From Chalara sp. BL73 (taxonomy: Eukaryota > Ascomycota > Leotiomycetes > Helotiales): DNA of 64,000 nucleotides. This document shows positions 11,084 to 22,026 of the stretch, in pieces (the stretch's first letter is position 1; the number at the start of each line of letters is the position of its first letter). The notes under the pieces were generated by a model that had not been told where the DNA came from, searched no databases, and worked only from the letters and a program-made list of their open reading frames with translations. The position numbers and the translations under genes are program-made. The stretch spans positions 231,608 through 295,607 of the forward strand of contig CAKJVC010000086.1 of assembly GCA_918026815.1 (NCBI GenBank). The letters run 5' to 3'.

Positions 11084-12866
11084 TTACCCATTGTCATTCA
11101 GGCGATCAGCTGGTTCCTTGCCCTGCAAGTAGCAATCAAGCCAGTATTGTAGGTTTGCCGGAGGACCTTTTGCTTTAGGGTACTCGTCGTGGAAAGCCTT
11201 TAGCTTGTATGGCGCCCCTTTAAATCCTTCGGCATCATAAAATACAGGGTCGTAATCTATGCCTACCCATTTGACCTGGTACTGAAGCCTTCGGCGGTAC
11301 TTTCGGCTTTGCAGAACTTGCTCGATTTCCCATTCCGGTTGTTGGTTGTAAACTACAGGTACTGGAGGCTCTTGATGCTGGCCTGGTAGCGGGTCGCCAG
11401 GGTCTTTCCGCAGGAGTTCCGGTGCAAAAACGTTGCGGAGCTGATTGCCTTCTGGAAGCTTTAGGCGGTACGAGTGACCTACTTGCTCAGTGATTTCATA
11501 TGGGCCTTCATTCTGGTAGCCTAGCTTTCGGCTTGGCCGTTCGCTGGTCCAGTTTTTTGTCGAAACCCATACTTTATCCTTGACCTTAAAAGTCAACTGG
11601 TCGTCGGTGCTTGTTGGCCTGTATTGCTTGTTGCTTTTGGGCTTTGGCCATTGCGGTTTTAGCCCATTCCCAAGCTTTGTGAATCCTTTCAATATGAGCT
11701 CGAGCGTCTTTGCGAGCTTCTTTGACATGTTGTGAAACCGGAACAAAGTCTTTAGGGCGAACCCAGTCTATGTCCATTCGAGGTTGATACCCTAGTTCGA
11801 CCATGAAAGATGACAAGCCTGTTGAGTGATGTGGCAAACTAGCTGCTGCGTAGTCTATCGCATGAATCAAAGTAGACCAGTTATCTTGAAAAGCATTGGC
11901 AAAGGGACGAAGGCGTTGATCGATCCATTGATTTGCGTTTTCAGTCTGACCGTCTGTCTGAGGGTGGTATGCTGTCGAAAGCTTAAGCTTTGTGCCTAAA
12001 AGCCGGCAAAACTCATCCCAAAACGCGGAAATAAACTGAGGTCCTCGATCCGACACGATAGTTGTAGCAGGACCATAGTACTTATGGACATGCACTAAAT
12101 ACAGCTGAGCCATAGTTCTAGCGTCGACTGTTTTGTTGCAAGGGATCGAAATAGGGCGTTTGCCGAGCCTGTCTATAAACACGCATACCATATTCATGCC
12201 TTTTTTGTCGAGAGGCATGTCTTTGAAATCAACTGATATATGCTGCCAAGGGCGGTCCGGTATTGGCAGTGAGTGCAACAGCCCTGGAGTCTTGTCTCTA
12301 GGGACTTTAGACCTACGGCAAGCGTGACAATTGCTTACAAAACGCTCAATATCGTCATCCATTCCGAGCCAGTAGTACCGTTCTTTAATCAGCTTTTTTG
12401 TCTTGTCTTGGCCTGGGTGAGCTGTAGCTAAGCTACAGTGTGATGCTGTAATCAAAGCAGTCCGTACTGATTCGGCTACTACAAGCCGGCTTTCTTTCTT
12501 TAGCAACCCGTTTTCTAAGCTGTAGCCTCCTTTGCTTTCTTGACCTAGTTTTCTTGCAAGGTCTAAGTCTTGAGCAGTTCGGTTGGCCTGCAGGATTTCG
12601 TCGATCAAGTCGAGCTGTTCCTCAATTGGCGACAACGACAAAGCTACCCGGTTCACTTCGAGCTCTGCAGTGCTTAACGCTGAGCTCGTGTCGAGCTTTG
12701 CAGTGCCTGGCGCTGAGCTCATATCGAGCTTTGCAGTGCCTGGCACCGGGCTCATGTCGAGTTCTTGAAGGATCTGAGGATCAAGCTGTGCTGGGGATAA
12801 AAGAGCCTGATCTCGGTTCTCTCGCTTTGCTTGGTCCAAGCCTTTTGTCTGGTCTTGTCGTGTCAA
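11084..12866 (-). pseudogene. gypsy integrase and chromodomain-like end, frameshifted
   Basis: The integrase part (12866-11586) has the zinc-binding H..H..C..C arm (ending CHACRRSK) and the core with DF (VDFKDM), the D of SDRGPQF and the E of TDGQTENANQW. A stop at 11586 is bypassed by a second frame (11746-11084) that continues with the GPYEI..H.YRLKLP linker, then EWEIEQVLQSRK and VKWVGIDYDP, a chromodomain-like module thought to guide insertion. The overlap means one frameshift near 11600-11640. N-terminal to the zinc arm are three 33 bp tandem units (12659-12757) coding SS.PGTAKLD-like repeats; these resemble the LTR (see findings). Confidence 0.85.
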
Positions 12867-13210
12867 CGGGTCGGCTTTGTTGTGCTTGCCGGGCTTGTAA
12901 GATCAACAGAATTAATACACAGAACGTATAAACGCAACCACCACGGGCTTGTCTAGCTGATAGCAGATCGCTCGACATGAAGTATTCTAAAGCTTTGTGG
13001 TCTTAATTACCTCAATGTGATTTTTGGTGCCTTCGATCGTTGCTTGCCAATATTGCAACGTTTAAATATGTGCTAGCATTTCTTTGTCGTGAATTGGGTA
13101 ATTGGTTTTCCGCGGGAGCCATAGTTTTAGAGAAATACTACAGGATGCCATTCACCGTCAAGGCCTTTTTGAGAAAACACAGCTGCTACTACAGTGTCCG
13201 AAGCGTCCGT
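12867..13210 (-). pseudogene. gypsy RNase H region, broken by stops and indels
   Basis: Directly after the RT frame ends at a TAG (where ETDAS would be expected), the same strand still spells TDASDTVVAAVFSQKG, then KTMAPAE, HDKEMLA, SSDLLSARQAR and KADPLTRQDQ in different frames. These are the order and motifs of Ty3-type RNase H. At least one nonsense change and several indels separate them, so no RNase H can be made from this copy. Confidence 0.8.
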
Positions 13211-15412
13211 CTACAGCATGCACTGACGGTCTAAATCGTAGTGAGCCAGCAAAGGAGCACTTATTAGCATAGCTTTGAGCTTGTCGAATGCTTGAGTACA
13301 CTTGTTGTCGAAAACAAACTCGTAGTCAGCACGAGTCAACTGAGTTAGCGGTGCCGCAATCTGGCTGTAGCTTCGAATAAACCTTCTGTAGAAATTGCAA
13401 AAACCTAGAAAAGATTGAACTCCTTTAACTGTCTTCGGAGGTTCCCAGTCTGCAATTACTCGTATTTTGTCTGGATCTACTTGGATGCCGTCAGTCGAAA
13501 CAATGAATCCTAAGTACTTTGTCCGCTTTACACTGAATTCACACTTTTTGATATCGGCTTGTAAGCCGGCAGCTTGCAATCTGTCGATTACTTGCTTCAC
13601 GTGTGCTTCGTGCTGTAGCTCGTTTTCAGAGTAAATAAGAATATCATCAAGATATGCTGTACAAATCACATCTAACAGATCTCGAAGAGTGTCGTTAATG
13701 TAGCTTTGAAACGTTGCCGGCCCATTAGTAAGGCCAAAAGGTAAAACTTTGTACTGAAACAAGCCATAGCGAGTGCGGAATGCTGTAAGTTCTTCAGATT
13801 CTGGAGAAATCCGGATCCGATGGAATGCCTGACGGATATCTAGCTTTGTAAAGACTTTGGCTTTGCTTAGCCTAGCTAGCGTTTCGTCAATCAACGGCAA
13901 AGGATACCGGTTTTTCTTGGTTAACGAATTCAGTTTCCGGTAGTCGACACAAAAACGAAGTGAGCCGTCCGACTTCCGCGCAAACAAGACAGGTGATGCA
14001 AAAGGAGCTTTGCTAGTAACAACAAAGCCTTTTCTCAAATTAGCTGTCAAGTAGTCTCGCATAGTTTCAAGCTCTTCGATTGAGTGCTTGTTCAAATGGC
14101 AAAACCCTAGAGTATTGTCTCCCGTAAGCTCGATTTTGTGGTCGATGCTTCGGTGTGGAGCTAAAGTGTCTGATTCTTGCTTCGAGAAAAAAGCTAAGCG
14201 ACTATGGTAAGTGCTCGGAATTTGGTTTTGCAAAGATTCTTCTAGCTCAACAGGCTGCTGTTCTTGCTTCCGATCTTCAATCATCCGGTCTAGGCCGTCT
14301 AACGTGATTGAAAATAGCTCGATTCCTTGTTGCCGAGCGTTTAGCATAAACCCGTTACTGGAAATCATTTTGATATCTAGGTGTGCACGCTGGCCAGGCC
14401 GGCTGTCAGGCCGGCTATTTCCCCCTGCTTTAGCGAAGCCTCCTGGCTGAAGTTCTGGCTTGGCCTCAGGCTGGTAGTCGTAAGGGCGAGAAAGCTCACT
14501 AGCCATGACTTTCAGGCTTTTGCTGGTTTCTCGAGCCCAGGTTGGCCCGTAAGCGCTAGCTCGGGTGAGCTTCCGGCTGGCTGTAGCAAAGCTCGATTTC
14601 TGGGGCACGAGCTTCTGGCTAGCTGTAGCAAAGCTCGATTTCTGGGGGACGAGCTTCTGGCTAGCTGTAGCTTCTCGAACAGTATGAACCGCCTGAACAG
14701 CTTGAACAGCTGACTGTATGGCCTGAACGACCGGCTGCTGAACAGCCTGTACGGCTGGCTGCTGAACAGCCTGTACGGCCTGAACGTGCAAACAGTCCCT
14801 CGCTGGTAGAGCCTGAGCTAGGCTTACTGTCAGGGCTTTGATCTGAATGCCGTCCAGGCGTCTTTTGTCGTTTCTAGCGATTGCTTTGTCTCGGCGTAGC
14901 ATGTCCTGCTGGTATTGTATTTGAACTTGCTGAGGTCGGATATTGTCCCTTAAGTAAGTAGCTATAGTCCTGGAATAGGTGTGTGCTGGTGGAAACTCTG
15001 GAGGCCACCGTAGCTGTCGATAATGAACATCAATTAAAATCCGAAAATAATCAAAGAAGTTGCGTCCGAGAATCATGTCATGAGAGCCCAGCTCTAAAAT
15101 AAGTAAAGGAAAGTTGTAGATCCGGCGGCCATCAATCTCAATATTGAACAAAAGGTACTGAGAGATAGGGGATCCTTTTTTACCATCGTATCCTTTCGGA
15201 TAGATAGAATGAGGAAGCCGTTTAGGCTTCAACCCGAGAATGCGGCAAAGGTCTAATGCAAAACGAGTGTCAATAAAAACATAACCACTAGCTCCGGTAT
15301 CACCTAAAGCTCTGGCCTGCACTGCAATCCCGTTTTTGTGAAGAGTGCATGCTACAGTAAAAGAATTGCCGGCCATTAGTGAACTTAGATCGATCTGTTG
15401 AAGATCGAACAC
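13211..15412 (-). CDS. gypsy Pol N-terminal part: protease and reverse transcriptase
   Basis: 733 codons. The aspartic protease has LGDTGASGYVF near residue 37. A repeat-rich linker (VQAVQQP repeats, then tandem ATASQKLVPQKSSF units, DNA about 14580-14660) leads to the RT with RFCVDYRKLN, FTKLDIRQAFH, FGLTNGPATF and the catalytic YLDDILIYS, then LGF.VS.DGI and FLGFCNFYRRF. It stops at 13211 inside the RT/RNase H join. The frame is -1 to gag, and its open stretch overlaps the gag end by about a dozen codons, so expression by -1 frameshifting is likely; the printed start at 15412 is a GTG and should not be taken as a real initiation codon. No canonical slippery heptamer was seen. Confidence 0.88.
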   Translation of the reverse strand: MFDLQQIDLSSLMAGNSFTVACTLHKNGIAVQARALGDTGASGYVFIDTRFALDLCRILGLKPKRLPHSIYPKGYDGKKGSPISQYLLFNIEIDGRRIYNFPLLILELGSHDMILGRNFFDYFRILIDVHYRQLRWPPEFPPAHTYSRTIATYLRDNIRPQQVQIQYQQDMLRRDKAIARNDKRRLDGIQIKALTVSLAQALPARDCLHVQAVQAVQQPAVQAVQQPVVQAIQSAVQAVQAVHTVREATASQKLVPQKSSFATASQKLVPQKSSFATASRKLTRASAYGPTWARETSKSLKVMASELSRPYDYQPEAKPELQPGGFAKAGGNSRPDSRPGQRAHLDIKMISSNGFMLNARQQGIELFSITLDGLDRMIEDRKQEQQPVELEESLQNQIPSTYHSRLAFFSKQESDTLAPHRSIDHKIELTGDNTLGFCHLNKHSIEELETMRDYLTANLRKGFVVTSKAPFASPVLFARKSDGSLRFCVDYRKLNSLTKKNRYPLPLIDETLARLSKAKVFTKLDIRQAFHRIRISPESEELTAFRTRYGLFQYKVLPFGLTNGPATFQSYINDTLRDLLDVICTAYLDDILIYSENELQHEAHVKQVIDRLQAAGLQADIKKCEFSVKRTKYLGFIVSTDGIQVDPDKIRVIADWEPPKTVKGVQSFLGFCNFYRRFIRSYSQIAAPLTQLTRADYEFVFDNKCTQAFDKLKAMLISAPLLAHYDLDRQCML

Positions 15413-15438
15413 GTGAGCCCTAAGAAAGGAGCCTTGGC

Positions 15439-16824
15439 TTAGGGCTGTTCGTTTTCCGACTTCTCTGCGTCGGCTTCATCTTGTGCTTCATCACCTGAAG
15501 CGTTTTCTTGCTCAATCTCTTGAATTCTAGGTGTTGCTTGAGAATTTAAGCAAAAGCTTGCAAAATGCCCTTTTTCACCGCATTTGAAGCAAGTGCTTTG
15601 AGAATAGTCCGGAGCTGGGCTACGAGCCGGGCTGGCCGTGCTGTCACGGCCTGTAGCTGGGCCTGGAGTAGCACGCTGAAGTGCTGGCGAAAAGGCTCGG
15701 TAAGCTTTCGGAGCCGGAAAGAGTCCTTGACGTTTAGGAGCCGAAACAGCATTTGGCCTAGCTTGACGAACTGGTGTAGAAGGAAATTGTCGATAGAATT
15801 CCTGCAAGTCGATACTTAGCCGTTGACATTCGTGTACTAGTTTTTGGTACGTAGAGTGCTGATGGTGTGTAGCCAAAAGTCGGTTCTGGAATTCTCTATT
15901 TAGCTTTCTCCACAAATGGCTTCTCCAGGTCGAGGAAGGAACTCGCCCTACGGCAGCTAAGCGAGCAAACTCGGTATGGAAATCATTGAAGTCTTGTGCA
16001 GCTTGTTGTTTCAAGGCGTAAAACTGGTTTTCGGCTTCTTCGGCTTCAAAATGGTTCCGAAAGATTGTGTCCAAGTAAGCTAGCATTTCGTCGACAGAAA
16101 GCCAAGGTTCCAAGCTATCTTCGTCATACCGAGGCGAAAGATGACGCTGTGCTTCACCTGTAGTACAGCCGAACACGTAATCGATCCGCTCTTGTTCCGT
16201 AGGCCACCAGTCCGCATTTGCTCTAAGCTTTCCTCGTAATAAGGATTTCCAAGCAATGTACGTAGGCGAAGTACCGTCGTCTAAGGAGTCTGGGTCTCGG
16301 TGCTTCGGAGAAAGCTTTTTTGAGTATAGCCGAGACTTATGCCGCTTACTAGACTTAGGCCTATGGTTGCTATCAGAAGATGAGCTGTCTGATGGTGACG
16401 CGTCTGGGTCATTTCCTTGTTTCCGAAGTGATCGAGGAGTCGAAGGTTTCTCCACTGAAGGGACTAAGTTGCTTGGTCCCGTGGCCGCTAACCGTTCTAG
16501 CAACGCACGAAACTGGCTGTCTGAAAGCTGAACAGGGGTCCCTAAAATATCAGCCACTTGCTGATTCAATTGATTGCGTACGTCTCGTTCAGGTTCCTTG
16601 CTAGCTGACGACCGGCTCATTTCCTCAGAAGTAGCAGCTGACGACTGTGTCTGACTCGTTGCTTCAGGGGTAGTACGGTCGCCTAGTTGAACCAAAGGAG
16701 TACCTTCTGTCGAAGGGGGTCTGAAGGGCGTTTCTTGTCCTTTCTCGACGAGCTTCTTTTTTGTCGTGGGCATATTGCTGTAAAGTGAATTCGAAAATAA
16801 AGAGAAGTAGTAGTAATAGCTCAA
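15439..16824 (-). CDS. gypsy Gag with CCHC zinc knuckle
   Basis: 461 codons from the first ATG; the ATG at residue 18 (MPTTKKKL) is an equally likely start. The N terminus is Ser/Thr/Pro-rich. The central part (about 190-330) is the helical retrotransposon gag region (WKSLLRGKLRAN.., FYALKQ..QDFNDFHTEF). Near the C terminus lies the nucleocapsid knuckle CFKCGEKGHFASFC, then an acidic tail. It forms the particle that packages the RNA. The frame is intact. Confidence 0.92.
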   Translation of the reverse strand: MSYYYYFSLFSNSLYSNMPTTKKKLVEKGQETPFRPPSTEGTPLVQLGDRTTPEATSQTQSSAATSEEMSRSSASKEPERDVRNQLNQQVADILGTPVQLSDSQFRALLERLAATGPSNLVPSVEKPSTPRSLRKQGNDPDASPSDSSSSDSNHRPKSSKRHKSRLYSKKLSPKHRDPDSLDDGTSPTYIAWKSLLRGKLRANADWWPTEQERIDYVFGCTTGEAQRHLSPRYDEDSLEPWLSVDEMLAYLDTIFRNHFEAEEAENQFYALKQQAAQDFNDFHTEFARLAAVGRVPSSTWRSHLWRKLNREFQNRLLATHHQHSTYQKLVHECQRLSIDLQEFYRQFPSTPVRQARPNAVSAPKRQGLFPAPKAYRAFSPALQRATPGPATGRDSTASPARSPAPDYSQSTCFKCGEKGHFASFCLNSQATPRIQEIEQENASGDEAQDEADAEKSENEQP

Positions 16825-17021
16825 CTCGACTAATTAGGAGGAGCGGCTCGACCAGTATGTGCTGGGAGCTGGAGTTGGTGTATACAGGCTTTGACTCTGG
16901 CCTATATCTTCACAGACCTCGTCTGTGGCGTCGTGGAATGGTCTTCACGGTCTTGATTCAATACAAAAGGAAGGGATATTATTAAGCTCCGTCCCCGGAA
17001 GGTTTGTAGAGTTTGTTCTAA

Positions 17022-17309
17022 TGTAACAACTCAAGCTGCACAGGGATCTCGATCCGTGGATCTAAGTAGAAGGATGCAAAGGTGTGAACAACTATCAATT
17101 GTTATAACTAAGAGAACAAACTACAGGCGGAAGAAGGGAAGGAGAGCAGTGCTTTATATACAGGATGCTGGCCAGGGGCCAGTGTAAGCGAGCCCTGTAG
17201 CGTTGGCTGCCAAGCTCTGAGGTGCCGAGCCCTGTGGTAACAGGGGCCAAGCTCTACCGAGCTCTGCAGTGCTTGGCGCCAAGCTCGAGATAGGGCCAGG
17301 GCCGTGACA
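17022..17309 (-). repeat. gypsy 5' LTR
   Basis: It looks identical to 10663-10950. The sequence just inside on the minus strand, TTAGAACAAACTC, is where a primer-binding site should lie; I do not recognise the tRNA it would match. Confidence 0.95.
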
Positions 17310-17314
17310 ACCAC

Positions 17315-17848
17315 GCAAGACTCTTAAAGGATATATATCTAAGATGAAAAATGTCTATTATGCAATAATCCGTCATTCCAAGAAAATTAAAATGGTTAAA
17401 TTCTGTTTAGTTTTGCTTGTTTAGTTTTTAAATCCCCGAAAATGAGTCTTCATTTCTAGAAGGTTCAGATTATTTTTCGATACTGAGAAGATTTCCCACC
17501 TAAAGCCTTCTAATCTTTACCAGACTTTATAAAATGATAGACTATGGCCTATAACGCGTACTTCAAGTTTTTATTACATAGATTTACTGCGTTGTAGTAG
17601 TAATGTAGGGTATAATGTATGCAAGATGTTAACTAAATCTCTACTAAGTCAAATAAATTTATCGTAAGACTCCTCTATGTCTTCTCTTTAATTCTACTAT
17701 ATTAGACTTCATCCCGTTCGTTGTGGTTATTACAATCAATTGCTTTCGAACCTCGATTGTGGCCAATATCGCTATCGAATATTAAGTCAAGTCAATATTA
17801 TCATATTATATCTCTCAATATTAAAGCAGCTACTAATTACAATGCAGG
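17315..17848. other. AT-rich 5' region of the hAT transposon
   Basis: Non-coding sequence between the gypsy insertion and the transposase start, with runs of A/T. It probably belongs to the hAT 5' untranslated region. No promoter motif is called. Confidence 0.5.
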
Positions 17849-19238
17849 ATGGCTCCAGTTCAATCGAAACCTACTGCCCCAGTCTCCTCGTTCTTCAATC
17901 CTCGACCACGTCGCGCTGGGACTACACGAGATTATACAACAATCCAGCGGGTGGAAATCAACCCATCCAATCCGACCCGCACTTCTACTACCGCTGCCTT
18001 TACCTCTACGTCGAATAACGCATCTGCGAATGCCTCCCCATCCTCCTCATCGTCCTCTGCCTCAGTGTCCGACCTTCCTGAAGGAGATACAATTATATGT
18101 GCTGTGCCGGAAGGTCATGAGGACTTCCCTGATGAGGATATGCCTGATACTCCCGAACCTGACCTCACTTTATATGAGATGACGGCGGAGCAAAAGGAAG
18201 AGTCTATTAAGAAGTGGAAGGAGCATAAAGCCAAGCACGAGAAGAAGAAGAGAGACCGCAGTAGCCACGCCTACTGGTATATGAAGTGTGAAGCCGTACC
18301 TGGGGTCTTCTACGCTGAGATGCCGGGGGGCCCAAAAATCCTTCAGGAGTATAGATATACCTGTACACACTGTATTGTAAAGCGCTCTCTGTGCAAGCTA
18401 CTCGACGTTCTTGAATCAAACCGACACGGAGCTACAACTGGGATGGTAAAGCATCTTAGGAGGGCGCACAAGATCACGCAGGCCTCTCACTATGCTCGGC
18501 TTCGGGGTTATCAACACGGTCCTGGTAATACCGATTATACAGAAGTCGACCCATGGAGTAATACCCAAGCAACTCGTCGTCGACTCACAGCTAGGGAGGC
18601 AACTCGACGCTTCTTTGTCAAACACCGGGCGCCTTTCGCAACAGTAGAAAGCGAAGCGTTTCAGGAGATGTTCCTAGCACACAATGCCCAGTGTGCCTAC
18701 AAGAGCCGGTTTACTCTACGCAACGGCATATTTGATGATTTCAAAGCTCGACGCAAAGAACTAGTAATCGAGTTACAGTTTAATTGTATAACCATCTCCT
18801 TGACTCTCGATATCTGTGACTGCGCCAAATCGAGTACCAATCTTCGCAATTATTGGGCACTGGATTACGCCAGACTTTCAAGAACGTGAAGAGGTTCTAG
18901 ACTTCATTGAGCTCACGGAGGCCCATACTGGAGAAGCGCTTGCTGTTTACGTCGAGGAGTTACTGAAGGAGATTAACATTACGGAGAAACTATTTAGTAT
19001 TACTGGTGACAACGCCGGAAACAATAGCACACTTTGCAGCGACCTCTTTAAGAAGCTCAAAGCAAAATACGACGACAAGATTGACAGCCCAGTTGGGAAG
19101 CCTCGGATGCGTTTTCACGGCAAAGAAAGTTGGATTCGCTGTCTAGCTCACGTCACTTCTCTGATCTGTTCCGACGTTCTCGGCGACCTTAAAGCTGGCT
19201 CCGCGAAAGAGGCTAAGAAGATGCTGGATAGCTGGGAT

Positions 19239-20334
19239 CAGTGAACGAGTTAGTATCGTAGTATTTAGTAATATCGAGTCTCGAGACATATAAGATCGAC
19301 TTTTTGATACTACGCTAGTATTAGTATGAGATTCTTGTAAAGCGCTAGTATTAGTATGGAAATTGAATCTTATATCATATTGGCAATAATACTAACGGCA
19401 AATATCTCATATACCACCATTTGCCTGTATTATTTCTGAAATACCACACTTTTGTTTGGACTCTTTCTCATATACCACTACTTTTTTCTTGGCACCAAAA
19501 CAGTGGTATATCAGATATACACCTGCAAAATGATGGTATTTCAGAAAAGAACCTGTTTCACGTTGTATATCTGAAATACCATCATTTTGCCCGGGTTGCA
19601 GTAATTACTTATACTTTAACCTGAGGGCACGCACGCATGTGTTTGATGCGTAATGCTCGTTGAGGTTGGTGGATAAGTCTTGATTGTTGGTTGATTCTTG
19701 ATTGTTCTAAGCTCTTGTTCTAAGGTGTTGAGTAGGATTGAGGTCCCACGTTTCAGGTGCTAGTCACATGATCATAACTACATATAAATGGCTACTAACA
19801 ATAAATAGAACTGGGATATAAAGCAGATTGAGTATTTAGAGTATTACTATAGATAGCTTTCAAAAAAGTACCCTGTTTTCCGATATACTATTGTTTTACG
19901 TGCTTATATCTCATATACCATTGCTTTACGTGCTTTTATCTCATATACCACAAGTGTGGTATATGAGAAAGAGTCCAAATAAAAGTGTGGTATTTCAGAA
20001 ATAATACAGGCAAATGGTGGTATATGAGATATTTGCCGTAATACTAAATACTGTGCTATGGCCACTTTGGGGCTTTTTTACAAGGGTCTGAAATGAACTT
20101 TACTCTTTTTAGTACGAATAACCGAATTAAAAAGCTAAGACCTTTGTTGCATTGCTAATTTCGGAATAGCGTCATTTAGAGTTAGTGTTGTAGTATATCG
20201 CGGTATAGTATGATATAATATGAGATTGCAAATTTTGCTGTAATACGTATACAAACTTCAAATCTCATATTGCGTGGTATATAGTATTGATTTTTAGGGG
20301 TCGATATATCACGATAATACTAACTCGCTCACTG
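19239..20334. mobile_element. hAT-type MITE, 1,096 bp, TSD GCTGGGAT
   Basis: The ends are CAGTGAACGAGTTAGTAT and the reverse complement CAGTGAGCGAGTTAGTAT, 17 of 18 identical. GCTGGGAT (8 bp, the hAT hallmark) flanks it at 19231-19238 and 20335-20342. It has no coding sequence of its own. It is inserted in the hAT transposase ORF and carries the MULE-type element at 19396-20038. Its ends differ from those of the host hAT, so it belongs to another hAT family. Confidence 0.93.
19396..20038. mobile_element. MULE-type MITE, 643 bp, TSD TAATACTAA
   Basis: It starts CGGCAAATATCTCATATACC and ends with the reverse complement; the inverted arms run at least 80 bp. The 9 bp TAATACTAA is repeated at 19387-19395 and 20039-20047. 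End sequence and 9 bp duplication match the complete MULE at 58646-61225, which could supply transposase. No ORF. Confidence 0.92.
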
Positions 20335-21520
20335 GCTGGGATGCGGAGCATGAGTGTAACACATACATTCTTCCTGATGACGGTGGTCGTAGTTCGATTG
20401 CAAAGGTTCGTCTTTGTAACCTCTGGATGCTACGAAGCTTCCCTCGAGAACACGACTGGCAAAACATAAGTCCCCGAACAAAACATCGCCGACCCATCTA
20501 CGACGTTGATACGCGTTGGAATGCTGCCCTCGATATGATCGAGCAGTTTCTTGACCTTGAACCGGAATATATTGAATATATTAAGAATCACCCTCAAATC
20601 GCATGCCTTCTACCAACAGATCACGAGATTATCGCACTCTACCAGTTACGGAAGGTTTTGGCCCCATTCAAGACTCTTACCTTGCGTGTTTCGGAGACCA
20701 TGCCATCGTTATCACGGAGCCTCGACCTCTACTGGGATCTAGACGACATTATTACGCAAGTGGTTGACGGTAATGGCATATACTCGGAGCTTGATAACAA
20801 TGTTCGGAGGGCCTTCGGAAAGGCAAAACTGAAGCACGTTAAGTATATGGAGAAGTTAACCGCAATTCCATGATCTACGCCGCTCACTGCCTCGACCCAC
20901 GTCACAGAACCTCCTCGATTAAGACGATAATGCTCGACAAAGCTGACGACGTAATCACTTCAATCGAGAAGTATTTCAAGGGGGAGTGGCCAAAGGTTGC
21001 GACTACGACTTCACCGGGTTTGACTTCCGCTTCTGATGCCAACTCACGCCCTGACGGGCTCTCTATTGCGCAGTGGAAAGCCATCCAGCAGCAACGTGAA
21101 CGTGAACGAGAAGTTTCTGCGACTCTGGCTACATGCGAACTCGATCGCTGGTTACGGTCACTTCCAATTATCGCTGATGAATCATCATATAAGGATCACG
21201 ATTTCGTGCTAAACTGGTGGAAAGAGAATCACAAACAATGGCCAGCAATGGCAGCGGCGGCACGCGACCTCTTAGCATGTTCAGCTTCAGAAGTCGACGT
21301 CGAACGCCTGTTTAGTGGATGCCGCGATGAGTATGGATTACGACGGCATTCGCTGAAAGCGGAGACAGTACGAGTCATGACCCTTCTACGATCAGCTTAC
21401 GAAGCACAAGACCAGCGCGACAGCGACCTGATTAAGTACGCAATGGAGCAAGATGTGCTGATCAACAGAAACAGCATACTATGGCGATGCCTGCTGATAG
21501 AATTGATACTCACATTGTAG

Positions 21521-22026
21521 GCAAGTATATCATTATGTTATCTTGATTAGATGCTAATCTATGCTGTTCCGCAGACCCTAATCAACCCAGAGAAGCTGAA
21601 GCCGAAGCTGAAATCGACAGCGACGACGATATCTACGATTCTCTTACTCCTACTCCGATATCTACGAGTATAATGGAAGTGGATGGTTGAGTCTGCTGCG
21701 GCAGTGAGGTCTGCGGGCGAAAGTTGTAGGTTCAGGCATTTGGGCATATAATTAAGCGATCATAATATACAATTGGAGCTTCAAAAGCGTCTTAATTTGC
21801 GATTGTATACATTATATAATGGAATCATCGAATTGGACCAGTTTCAGGGCAAAAGTCGGGCCCACCAGCCGTTTTGATACAGGATTCAGACCGATTCATG
21901 AACCTCTCGAATCAGCTAAAATTGACCTCGAAACCGACGAATCAGAGGCCACGGATTCTGAATCAAAAAGCCTCGAATTTGATTCGTTTGATTCAGGTTT
22001 GGTTCGAAAAATTCGAGAAATTCGGC
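21521..22026. other. 3' untranslated and subterminal part of the hAT transposon
   Basis: Non-coding. The last 200 bases contain many GATTC/GAATC motifs, likely subterminal transposase-binding sites, mirrored at 10090-10170 on the left side. Confidence 0.5.

Larger units (their letters stand above)
10663..17309 (-). mobile_element. complete Ty3/gypsy chromovirus-like LTR retrotransposon
   Basis: Two 288 bp LTRs (10663-10950 and 17022-17309) appear identical, and the 5 bp ACCAC flanks the element at 10658-10662 and 17310-17314. The order on the minus strand is 5' LTR, gag, protease, reverse transcriptase, RNase H, integrase, chromodomain-like end, polypurine tract, 3' LTR. Ty3 order and a C-terminal chromodomain-like segment point to a chromovirus. 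It is inserted in the 5' part of the hAT transposon. Identical LTRs mean a recent insertion, yet pol carries stops and frameshifts, so this copy probably moved with enzymes supplied by a relative. Confidence 0.95.
17849..21520 (+). pseudogene. hAT transposase, two frameshifts and a nested MITE
   Basis: Residues 1-100 are Ser/Thr-rich. A BED-type zinc finger follows (YTCTHC, then HLRRAH). The catalytic region has SLTLDI, APNRVPIFAIIGHW, ITGDNAGNNST and FHGKESWIRCLAH. After the MITE come RPIYDVDTRWNAALDM and the C-terminal dimerisation block with WWKENHKQWP, LLACSASEVDVERLFSG and LRRHSLKAETV. Breaks: one inserted base at about 18823 (within the expected DIWTAP) and one lost base at about 20868 (before MIYAAHCLDPRH). 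Removing 19239-20342 (MITE plus one target copy) restores the frame exactly across the insertion. Inactive as it stands. In the element's native sense it would cut and paste the 10063-22043 transposon. Confidence 0.88.
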
